Of a stretch of 64,000 nt of DNA, positions 45,022 through 52,625 are shown piece after piece. The DNA is taken from assembly GCF_008629695.1 (NCBI RefSeq), contig NZ_VWSH01000003.1, positions 619,688-683,687 of the forward strand, in the 5' to 3' direction. Position 1 is the first letter of the stretch, and every line of letters starts with the position of its first letter. Source of the DNA: Taibaiella lutea (GTDB taxonomy: Bacteria; Bacteroidota; Bacteroidia; Chitinophagales; Chitinophagaceae). Made by a program: the position numbers and the translations under genes. The notes beneath the pieces were generated by a model. It saw nothing but the letters and a program-made list of their open reading frames with translations. It had not been told where the DNA came from and did no database searches.

Positions 45022-45029
45022 CAAAATTA
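45022..45029 (-). promoter_or_regulatory. -7 promoter box for YCF48-type protein gene
   Basis: CAAAATTA (TAATTTTG on the minus strand), 22 bp upstream of the start. Confidence 0.45.
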
Positions 45030-45161
45030 AAGCATTAACTTTTTTTATAATGGTACTTTGGGGCGTATTTAGGGTATTATGCGGTCATTTTTTGATTAAT
45101 GGGAGTCAGCGTTTTCTTTTTGTTTGACAAGATTAATTGAAATTGAATCGTCATTACATCA

Positions 45162-46763
45162 TTATTCTTTCATCACTTTACTCATAAAAACCTGTCCGTT
45201 TTTATCTTCACATTTCAATAAATATATGCCTTTGCCAAAGCTGTGGATATCTATTGATTCCTCTTGCTTTGATAATGATTTGGTAAATAAAATTCTGCCT
45301 GTCATATCGTAAACAGTTACAGATTTTAAAGCAGTGTTTTCGACACTTATTTGAATAATGTCATTTGCCGGATTTGGATAAACTTTGAAGTTGTTTGTTG
45401 CTGCTGACTCTGGCTCTGTGACTGCTAATGGTAAAGTGTCTGATATTGTAGCATCATTGATATAATAAGTCCAGTCATAAAGCGGCCTGTTATCTTCTAA
45501 AAAAAAGTCATAACCCGTAAGGATTATTCCCGAACGTTCGTAAGGCGAATTAATCCCATTAACTGTAGAACAGGAACTATGTGTTTTAAAATATTTCTTC
45601 CATTTTATATTTAAATTGGTATCAAGGCTGATTACCTCCAAATAGCCTTTGTCGCTATTCGCTGCACAGCTGGCAAAAAATAAATGGTGTGTTGTTGAAG
45701 CGTAGTATATAGTATGATCGTATGGATTGTAAGCAACAGAAACCGGCATCCAGATACTTTCATGTGCGGTATCTGTATTATCAAGAGGGCCGGAAACCAC
45801 AAATTTATCAATACCATAACGGGTAGCGGCTGTATGTTTGCGTATCAACGGATAATTGCTTTCATCCCCTAAAGAGCCCGGCGCAAAACGCGTTGCACTT
45901 GCAGAAATAAGCGAGCCTCCGGGCAGTACAATAGTACCGGGGTTGAAAAAATAAGATAAGGCAACAGGATCCTGCACCGCTCCGTATTTGTCATTAAAAG
46001 TATCGAGCGTCTGCATGCTGTCGTTCACCAGGCACCAGCCAAAGCTACCGGGTGCACTACCCGATCCCGCAGCATAATTACCCGATACAAGGTATGTATG
46101 GTTACCCAAAGGCGTAAAACCCCGCATTAATGCAGTTTCACTAACCCTTGCATTTGAAATGGTATTGCCCATCGAATCCAGTATCAGGTGGTTGCGCCAG
46201 GGGAAGAGCGCAGGATTATATATCTGTCTATAACCTACAAAAAAATTGCCGTTATCCATTGGCTTTAAACAGTCAGAGAAAACAAAATCGATCTTTGCGC
46301 TGTCTTCTATTCTCTTCACCGGTACAAGCGTATTAAAGTGTATATCAATCCGCTGGTAGAAATAGTAATAAGGTGAAACTGTATTACCATGTTGGGCTTG
46401 CGAAGTATAGAAAAGATAAAACTGCTTATCTTTTAGTCCTATATAAGTTGCAAAAGTTATGCTGTCGCTGTTAAGGGTATCGCCGTACAGGTATTTCTGA
46501 TCCAGTCTTTGCAGGGTATTTTTATCATATTTATTCAGGAAGTATTGGCTGGCCCAGCCATGCAATGTACTGTTATAAGGCCCTGCCTTTTGGCATGACA
46601 CAAAATAATAATAATTACCGTGCTCGATCCAGTAAGAAGTTCCCCCGTGCTCTTTGTCCTGCATCTGATCCAGTAAATTCTGCAAATTATTTTGGGCATA
46701 AGAATGGAAATGCAGTATTCCCATCATCAAAAAAAGTGAGAGCCTGAAATATTTCGAAAGCAT
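45162..46763 (-). CDS. Secreted T9SS type A cargo protein of unknown function
   Basis: 533 residues from the ATG at 46763 (MLSKYFRLSLFLMMGILHFH, signal ending SYAQ). The body has YFVSCQKAGPYNSTLHGWASQYFLNKYDK and repeated strand pairs resembling a propeller, but no family is recognised. The final about 75 residues are a type A sorting domain: FKVYPNPANDIIQISV, VYDMTGRILF, GIYLLKCEDKNGQ. A perfect 14-bp inverted repeat lies 22 bp upstream of the start. Confidence 0.8.
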   Translation of the reverse strand: MLSKYFRLSLFLMMGILHFHSYAQNNLQNLLDQMQDKEHGGTSYWIEHGNYYYFVSCQKAGPYNSTLHGWASQYFLNKYDKNTLQRLDQKYLYGDTLNSDSITFATYIGLKDKQFYLFYTSQAQHGNTVSPYYYFYQRIDIHFNTLVPVKRIEDSAKIDFVFSDCLKPMDNGNFFVGYRQIYNPALFPWRNHLILDSMGNTISNARVSETALMRGFTPLGNHTYLVSGNYAAGSGSAPGSFGWCLVNDSMQTLDTFNDKYGAVQDPVALSYFFNPGTIVLPGGSLISASATRFAPGSLGDESNYPLIRKHTAATRYGIDKFVVSGPLDNTDTAHESIWMPVSVAYNPYDHTIYYASTTHHLFFASCAANSDKGYLEVISLDTNLNIKWKKYFKTHSSCSTVNGINSPYERSGIILTGYDFFLEDNRPLYDWTYYINDATISDTLPLAVTEPESAATNNFKVYPNPANDIIQISVENTALKSVTVYDMTGRILFTKSLSKQEESIDIHSFGKGIYLLKCEDKNGQVFMSKVMKE

Positions 46764-46784
46764 AAGTAGTATTTTAAGAGATGG

Positions 46785-46831
46785 AATCGAATCATTATGC
46801 AGCATACATCCTGTTGTATAATGATTCGATT
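46785..46831. repeat. Inverted repeat upstream of the T9SS cargo gene at 45162-46763
   Basis: Perfect 14-bp arms AATCGAATCATTAT (46785-46798) and ATAATGATTCGATT (46818-46831) with a 19-base spacer. It sits in the promoter or 5' leader of the minus-strand gene. The rest of the gap to 47232 is AT-rich with no gene. Confidence 0.6.
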
Positions 46832-47232
46832 TTAATTATTTTTTTTTATCTGTGAATCGTTATAGTTCAGTCAGAAGAAATCCTTGTGGAGCAAACCCGA
46901 TATATTTACAGCTAAATGCCCATTAAAAATGAGTGCTTTATGTTGATTGAAATGAATAATTTAATTTTTAATTAAAAAATTTATGCTCAAATATGGACAT
47001 TGTTTATGAATTATGATAATGTTTAACAGATAGTCTTAAAACTTTAACATGCGGTAATTATACATGCAAATTTCAAAGAATTTCAATATTTTCCATTGTT
47101 ACGGAAAATATTCTTAAAAGGATAAAACAGGATGTTTCGCTTCTTAATTGATATTAAATGCTTTATGTAAGGATAGTTAATTTCCAAATTGTACATAAAT
47201 ATAGTTACATGGTACATATTCAGGAAAAATTC

Positions 47233-47248
47233 TGGCACAGTATTTGCA
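47233..47248 (+). promoter_or_regulatory. Sigma-54 (RpoN) promoter
   Basis: TGGCACAGTATTTGCA is a perfect match to TGGCAC-N5-TTGCA. The ATG at 47289 is 40 bp downstream. An imperfect dyad TGTAC/GTACA (47190-47217) lies just upstream and could be an activator site. Confidence 0.82.
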
Positions 47249-47288
47249 CTATCTGAATTTTATTTATAACCCTTTAAATTTATTTAAA

Positions 47289-47795
47289 ATGCCAATCAGC
47301 AATTTAAATAACGATCATTTCGAGATAGAAGATCGTGAACAGATTAATCAGGCCTGGTCAACCATTATGACCATATTGACCAGCAAAACCAGAAACCTGA
47401 CGCCTAAAGAACGCCTGAAGTACGGCAGTGTCAGCGAAGAGAATAAACTGGTGGTACAGAAAGTACTGGAATACCATGAAAACCAGCCCCACCTCAGCAG
47501 CCCCGATGTGGATTTTTGGGAATTACAGGCCGATTGGAGCGACCGTATGTTCCTTGCCGGATTCATGTCTAAAATGGTGGAAGCTACCAATATTTGTAAT
47601 AATGTGCGTATCACGCATGACTACGATGCCTTCCAGAATTCGAGAGTAGATTACAAGCATTGCAAGTACAAAATGGAGACCGAGCCGGGTGCAGGCTTTG
47701 AAGCAAAGTATAAAGACTTGCTGTATTTCTTTAAGAGTTATGTGGAACCGGCCGGAGATGATACAGAGGCCGGGAATGTAACAGCCGGACAGTAG
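47289..47795 (+). CDS. Uncharacterised cytoplasmic protein under sigma-54 control
   Basis: 168 residues starting MPISNLNNDHFEIEDREQIN. A TTG at 47244 in the same frame lies inside the sigma-54 -12 element, so 47289 must be the start. No signal peptide or membrane segment. It contains LTPKERLKYGSVSEENKLVV, a helix-rich middle, VDFWELQADWSDRMFLAGF and a C-terminal acidic tail. The style recalls a conserved Bacteroidota family without known function. Single-gene unit with its own terminator. Confidence 0.75.
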   Translation: MPISNLNNDHFEIEDREQINQAWSTIMTILTSKTRNLTPKERLKYGSVSEENKLVVQKVLEYHENQPHLSSPDVDFWELQADWSDRMFLAGFMSKMVEATNICNNVRITHDYDAFQNSRVDYKHCKYKMETEPGAGFEAKYKDLLYFFKSYVEPAGDDTEAGNVTAGQ

Positions 47796-47813
47796 AAACA
47801 GGATGTTACGTGG

Positions 47814-47848
47814 AAAGGGGATTAGCTTTAAGTTAATCCCCTTTTTTA
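47814..47848 (+). terminator. Terminator after sigma-54 gene
   Basis: Stem GGGGATTA/TAATCCCC with flanking A and T runs. Confidence 0.8.
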
Positions 47849-47865
47849 CCTCTGTATATCCATTA

Positions 47866-48117
47866 AGATAGGTCTTTACCCGTACGGACATAGGTCTTTA
47901 CCCGTAATATGGGTAGTCAGACCCCGTCGGCTACGGGTGCTTATTATAGTTTTTACGGGCTTTGACCCGTTCCGGAACGGGGTATGAGCATTAGCGGAAC
48001 GGGTTATGATTTATCTCCGTACGGGTTGTGTACATAGTTTTTACGGGCTTTGACCCATCGGCAGACGGGGGTAATGCACGGTCCGGACGGGGTAAGACCT
48101 ATGTTCAGACGGGGTGA
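47866..48117. repeat. Degenerate 22-bp tandem repeat array
   Basis: About eleven units of about 22 bp, many ending ACGGG or ACGGGG. Exact internal matches confirm the period: ATAGGTCTTTACCCGTA at 47868-47884 and 47890-47906 (22 bp apart), and a 21-bp match at 47948-47968 and 48036-48056 (88 bp = 4 x 22). Near the end, GGTAAGACCTAT is an inverted copy of part of the unit. GC-rich compared with its surroundings. 48118-48321 shows nothing else. Confidence 0.82.
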
Positions 48118-48321
48118 AGGGTATTATTTCAGTACAGATATGAGACATTTTAAATGTTCCATACCTCTTTTCATTGTGGCTTATAAGTTGTGAAATTTAT
48201 AAACTATAAATTAATGATAGCAGTAAAGTAGAGCTTGCAATCTCTTTTTGATAAACACAAATCTAAGGTATTAAAGCATTCCTAGAATGAGTCTCGATGA
48301 GAAACTCTGCTGGGGGACAGA

Positions 48322-48957
48322 CTATTCAATCACAAATTCGATAGGAGCCAAAGGGTTGCTTTTTTTATTAGCAGATATGTAATTCATATTTGAAAACAAA
48401 ACTCTGCTATTGGACTTAAGTAATTTGAACATTTCAATCACTTCTGCAGGGAATGTGTTTCCTTCAAACGACTTTGAATAAATCGTAGTTTCATTTTCAT
48501 ATACTGTAATCGTATAATTTTGAACTCTGAAATTTGCTTGAAGTGTTGTTGCAGGTAATCTCGCAATAATTCCAAGTTGATTCTCAAAAATACTCTTATT
48601 GATTATTCCGCCACTTAAATTTGCCACAATAGCTACAGGAGCAGGTATTTCCCTTACTCTACATGGTACAACCCCTATTTTTTTATCATGTTTTTTTAAA
48701 TAAACACTGATGTTTGCTGTACCCGATTTTTCGGGTATAATAGAATATCCGCAGCCTGTTTTGTCTCTAGAAATTCTTCCATTGTCAGTCTTTAAATAAT
48801 AATCACTACATGAGTATTCGTTTATTGAAACACGGAGTGAATTTTCGAATCCGACATATAGAATATTCCCATCTTGCGAAGCAATAACATAGTTTTGGCT
48901 ATATCCCTTATCAATAATGAATATTAATAGAAGTAAAAGTATCGCTAAATATTTCAT
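48322..48957 (-). CDS. Stand-alone GldM C-terminal domain protein
   Basis: 211 residues with a signal peptide (MKYLAILLLLLIFIIDKGYS, then Q). The mature protein looks like the C-terminal periplasmic domains of GldM/PorM: ILYVGFENSLRVSINEYSC, GCGYSIIPEKSGTANISVY, VREIPAPVAIVANLSGG, the long strand LQANFRVQNYTITVYE, and a final LAPIEFVIE. The N-terminal membrane helix and coiled region of GldM are absent. GldM links the inner-membrane T9SS motor to the outer membrane; this free domain may bind T9SS or its cargo. Its start lies 4 bp after the stop of the Rhs-like gene. Confidence 0.75.
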   Translation of the reverse strand: MKYLAILLLLLIFIIDKGYSQNYVIASQDGNILYVGFENSLRVSINEYSCSDYYLKTDNGRISRDKTGCGYSIIPEKSGTANISVYLKKHDKKIGVVPCRVREIPAPVAIVANLSGGIINKSIFENQLGIIARLPATTLQANFRVQNYTITVYENETTIYSKSFEGNTFPAEVIEMFKLLKSNSRVLFSNMNYISANKKSNPLAPIEFVIE

Positions 48958-48961
48958 TTTT

Positions 48962-49936
48962 CTAGTTTGTTGGAACGGTAGGGAGAACTTCTGATTTTCC
49001 TTCGCTTTTCTTGCGATCAATCATATTTTTTGTGCCACTTAAATCTTTATTATTAGTGGGGTCGTCAATATCCCCAACTTCATAAACCTTTATCGTAGTT
49101 CCATCCTCTAAAGTGACAGGTTCAAGATGGAATATTTCGTCTTTTGCATCTCCGCCAACTTCGTCGGCAGACCTAAAACCATCTTTTAAATCACCGGTAT
49201 GAGTGGTTTCATCAATCATTGTTCCATAAAATTTGGTGATTGCGGCTTGCTTGTCTTCCTGACTTACGTTTTTATCAGACAGCATATTATCAAGGTTTTT
49301 AGCGTAGTCGTAATCTATTTGAATGTCTTTAGAATTGGATGTATGGGCATTAGCAGAACCATTCGTTTTTGCAGTTAATCCCTTTTCAAAAGTGATTGTA
49401 GGACTATTTTTATTGCTCCATTTTGCCACATTTTCGACTAGTTCACTGTTTGTATAACCACCATAAGTATTCTTCACAATGGCATTTTGAACAATAGTGC
49501 TTTTCCTCATATCATTCTGTATATGACTGGAAAGATACTTCGTAAGCATCGGAAACTCCTTTTTATAAGCCGCTGCTTTGCTAGCCGGATACTGATATAA
49601 TCCATCAATGTCAACGAAATAGATTGGATTATTGGCCGCAAAACAATAAGGTGATTGAGACGGAAATTTGCTTGCCAAAGGGTCAATGGACAGCCACCTA
49701 CTGATAATTTCCGGCGGCATGGCATTCTCACCTTCTTCTTTTTCGTCAATAAAGCCAACGATGGTTCTGGAATTGACATTGTATAAGATATTGCCGATAA
49801 CCTCGATACTATCCTGATCAAAGGTTTCAACATATTTTCCCTTACTAAGGGTAAGCACTTCTTTTTTATCATCTCCCGCAAATGCGGAACTCCATAGCAA
49901 AAGGCTGATTAAGCCAAGGCAGAAATAGCGTAACAT
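48962..49936 (-). CDS. Miniature Rhs-core protein with toxin-like C-terminal domain
   Basis: 324 residues. Signal peptide MLRYFCLGLISLLLWSSAFA. Residues about 80-112 are an Rhs-associated core end (SRWLSIDPLASKFPSQSPY, then NNPIYFVDIDG), with no preceding YD repeats. The variable C-terminal part (113-324) has KEFPMLTKYLSSHIQND and MIDETTHTGDLKDG at residues 240-253. The latter resembles the HExxH-xGD centre of Rhs-linked metallopeptidase toxins, but the first His is Asp (Asp242), so activity is doubtful. It is between a transglutaminase-like gene and a GldM-domain gene. Confidence 0.65.
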   Translation of the reverse strand: MLRYFCLGLISLLLWSSAFAGDDKKEVLTLSKGKYVETFDQDSIEVIGNILYNVNSRTIVGFIDEKEEGENAMPPEIISRWLSIDPLASKFPSQSPYCFAANNPIYFVDIDGLYQYPASKAAAYKKEFPMLTKYLSSHIQNDMRKSTIVQNAIVKNTYGGYTNSELVENVAKWSNKNSPTITFEKGLTAKTNGSANAHTSNSKDIQIDYDYAKNLDNMLSDKNVSQEDKQAAITKFYGTMIDETTHTGDLKDGFRSADEVGGDAKDEIFHLEPVTLEDGTTIKVYEVGDIDDPTNNKDLSGTKNMIDRKKSEGKSEVLPTVPTN

Positions 49937-49947
49937 ATGTGCATGTT

Positions 49948-51039
49948 TTATTTTGTGAAATTAATTTTTTTATTTGAATATTTTTCGTGTTGAGTTTTCA
50001 AAACAGACAGCCATTCCATATACATTTTGACCGGCATTCGTCTATAGCCAAGGTCATATATCTTACTTGTAAGCAGGGTCATATTTCCAAACAGCCTTTT
50101 GCTTTCAGGGTCTTTATCCAAATATTCTTGCGGCGTGCTATATCCGTCCGCTTTTAATCGTTCTGAAAACTGTCTTTCATAAATTTTGGATTGCAACAGC
50201 AACGCATTTATATAATTGGGGAAGTATGTCAGCGCAGTATTGCAGCACTTTAAGACAAAGGTATCAATTGCATTTCCTTTTGCCTGCATGTCCAGACCTT
50301 GCGCAAGGTCGACAAGACACATGGCAACGCTTTTGGTATTGCCAATCGTGTCCATATAAACGGCGTTTTGGATGGCGCTTAAATGCACATAACCCGAAGC
50401 CATTATCCATGCATCGATGGGAAAATCACCGCTTGTAAGTTCCGTATTATACCAGCCGTCCTTTTCGCTGAATAGTTTCAGATAAATATGATTGGGTGCC
50501 AACGCCAGATATGCTTCCTCACCGAGTTCCTGCACGATAATTTTGTAGAGATAAGGCATGGAATGGCAATTGCCCTGATGCGTTTCCAACAGCTTTGACA
50601 CAAACATATCGCTCCAATCTGCCGAGCCGTCAAAATCGCTGAAATTATATTTATAAGGAATGTGGTAAAGTATCGTGTCATTAAAAGAAATGGGAATGCT
50701 GTCCGTCATAATTTTAAATACCGCCGCATATTTGCCAATGGTGGCACTGTCTTTCCCTTGATATAAAAGCGGATTGCTGCGCAAATATGCCTTTGCCAGT
50801 GCCGCAAGCCCTTTTATTGTCTTTTCGTAAGCTTCGTATGAGAGTGAATTTCGATAATAAGCATTTTCAACGGCAAATACGGCAGCCTTAAAGCTTGGCC
50901 TGCCTTTCGTTAACATAGTATAGATATTATTGTAAGCTTTGTTATATAAGCTAAGCTTAATGCTGTCTGTCTGTGCCAATGTCGCGAAGGAAAGCATCAA
51001 TGCCAAGGCAAGCACCGTAAAATTTTTAATGTTGCCCAT
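49948..51039 (-). CDS. Exported transglutaminase-like protein
   Basis: 363 residues with a signal peptide (ends LSFATLAQ). The catalytic layout of a transglutaminase/papain-like fold is visible: Cys158 in QGNCHSMPYLYKII, His184 in APNHIYLKLF and a polar third residue around Asn198 (GWYNTELTSG). A helical C-terminal region with a TPR-like feel follows. Likely a periplasmic or surface peptidase or amidase; substrate unknown. Its start overlaps the end of its frameshifted paralogue by 14 bp, so the two were translationally coupled. Confidence 0.65.
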   Translation of the reverse strand: MGNIKNFTVLALALMLSFATLAQTDSIKLSLYNKAYNNIYTMLTKGRPSFKAAVFAVENAYYRNSLSYEAYEKTIKGLAALAKAYLRSNPLLYQGKDSATIGKYAAVFKIMTDSIPISFNDTILYHIPYKYNFSDFDGSADWSDMFVSKLLETHQGNCHSMPYLYKIIVQELGEEAYLALAPNHIYLKLFSEKDGWYNTELTSGDFPIDAWIMASGYVHLSAIQNAVYMDTIGNTKSVAMCLVDLAQGLDMQAKGNAIDTFVLKCCNTALTYFPNYINALLLQSKIYERQFSERLKADGYSTPQEYLDKDPESKRLFGNMTLLTSKIYDLGYRRMPVKMYMEWLSVLKTQHEKYSNKKINFTK

Positions 51040-52356
51040 AGTTTATTTTTGAAGGATGTGTTTTCTGATATCGTAAAAACAATTCGTAATCCTGTTTGCG
51101 TTTTTCTTCGTCGATGGATTTCAGCCATTCCTCGTAGGCCGCTTCTGGTATTTGCGTATATCCGGCATCATCCATCTGCTTATAGATAGTGTGCATCTGG
51201 CTATAAAGCTTTCTTGCCTGCGGGATGGACAGGACTTCCTGCGGTGTTTTACCCGGCATCTGGCTTACGACATATTGAAACAATACGGTACAGTAATCCG
51301 ATTTTATCGCCATGCCATAAGGATCATTGGGATAATATTGAAGCCCTGTATTGGCACATTTTAAGACAAAATCATCAAACCCGTACTTAACAAAGTAGCC
51401 TTTGCCTAAATCCTGCATCATCAGCGCGACAGCCTGTTTTGGTGAAAGCGTATCAAGATAGAGGTGGTTTTTGATAGCTTCTGATTTAATGTAACCACTT
51501 CCAAGAACATAGGCATCGGTCGTTATGTGTCCATTGGTCAGCTCCACATTTTTAAAAGCCTTCCCATGTCTGTATTTTATAAAAGATGTGAGGGGGAAGC
51601 GGACAAATAAGTTTCCGTCCCAAGTTCTTCGGCAAGTATTGCATAAAGCAACGGCATTGAATGGCACTGTCCAAAATTTGTATTCATCAGTTTGGTGACG
51701 AACATTTTCGTCCAGTCTTCCTTGCCATAGAAATCTTCAAAATCATAATGCACAGGGTAATGTGTGGCTTTCCTTTTTGTTGCAGGTTCTGTAACGGAGA
51801 GCGTATCGCTCATAAACCGAAACAGAAGGTTATTTACTTCCACATCATCTTTAGGGTCTATATTTTCTTCTTTCATTTTAAGGCGGCAAAACGTAACCAG
51901 ATTTTGCACACTGCGGTCATAAATTTTATAATTCATTTTGTTTTGAAAATAGGCATTCTCCACAAGGAAAACTGCCTTTTTCAAACTCAAGGGGCTTTGC
52001 CCGGTCAGCATTGCATTGAGTTCATCATAGGCTTGCTGATAACATCCTGCGCCTGTATCGCTCAAATGCGAAGGCAGGGAATAATGAATGACTGGCTTTG
52101 AAAAAGCTTCTCTTACATCCACTAAAGCATTTTCATATTCCCTTTGATACTGTGCCTGTCTTCTTAGATCAGCATCATAAACCGAAGTGCCATTATTTGC
52201 ATTAGGTAGATTAATAGGGCTTCGTTGATTAATGTCATTCACGCCTATTCCCTGCACAGGCGTGAATGTAGCAGGCTGTGGTGCAGACGGCATTATCTGT
52301 GCATTTATATTTTGGGTAGTCGATAAGCAAAAAATTACCAATAGGAATTTTCGCAT
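51026..52356 (-). pseudogene. Frameshifted exported transglutaminase-like paralogue
   Basis: The N-terminal part (start 52356; signal peptide MRKFLLVIFCLSTTQNINAQ) runs through the Cys motif FGQCHSMPLLYAIL and stops at 51577 right after SASPSHLL. The rest (FIKYRHGKAFKNVELTNG to the stop at 51026) is in another frame. Adding one A to the AAAA run at 51581-51584 (plus strand) restores PSHLFIKYR, matching APNHIYLK of the intact neighbour. Without that the His half of the active site is lost. Either a real one-base deletion or a homopolymer sequencing error. Promoter box at 52376-52383. Confidence 0.75.
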
Positions 52357-52375
52357 AAGCTGTGTTTTGGTATCT

Positions 52376-52383
52376 CAAAGATA
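52376..52383 (-). promoter_or_regulatory. -7 promoter box for the 48-52 kb operon
   Basis: CAAAGATA (TATCTTTG on the minus strand), 19 bp upstream of the first gene. Confidence 0.5.
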
Positions 52384-52570
52384 AAAATATAATTGAGATT
52401 GCATGCATTAAACAAACTTAAAAGGCTAAAATAATACCAATATGCTTGAAAGAATTAAATCATAAGCCATCAAAAATGACTTTGAAGAAATGCAGATAAT
52501 TTTAATCTTACGAATAATTTGCTCGACTGACCTAGAACATAAAATTCAAAATGTTGCACCTATGTACCAA

Positions 52571-52609
52571 TAAAACCCCCGCAGCATTAAGCTGCGGGGG
52601 TTTTATTTG
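52571..52609 (-). terminator. Terminator after CHU_C cargo gene
   Basis: 15-bp perfect stem (52571-52585 and 52591-52605) with a GC-rich core and T tracts. Confidence 0.85.
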
Positions 52610-52625
52610 AGCAGTTGATTTTGGC

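Noticed and set aside
47244-47288. TTG start for the sigma-54 gene
   Set aside because: The TTG is the -12 element of the promoter, upstream of any possible transcript start.
47866-48117. CRISPR array
   Set aside because: Units are degenerate with no constant repeat and no unique spacers; no cas genes in the window.
51661-52101. 146-codon plus-strand frame
   Set aside because: Antisense to the transglutaminase-like pseudogene, whose reading is supported by a signal peptide and an intact paralogue.
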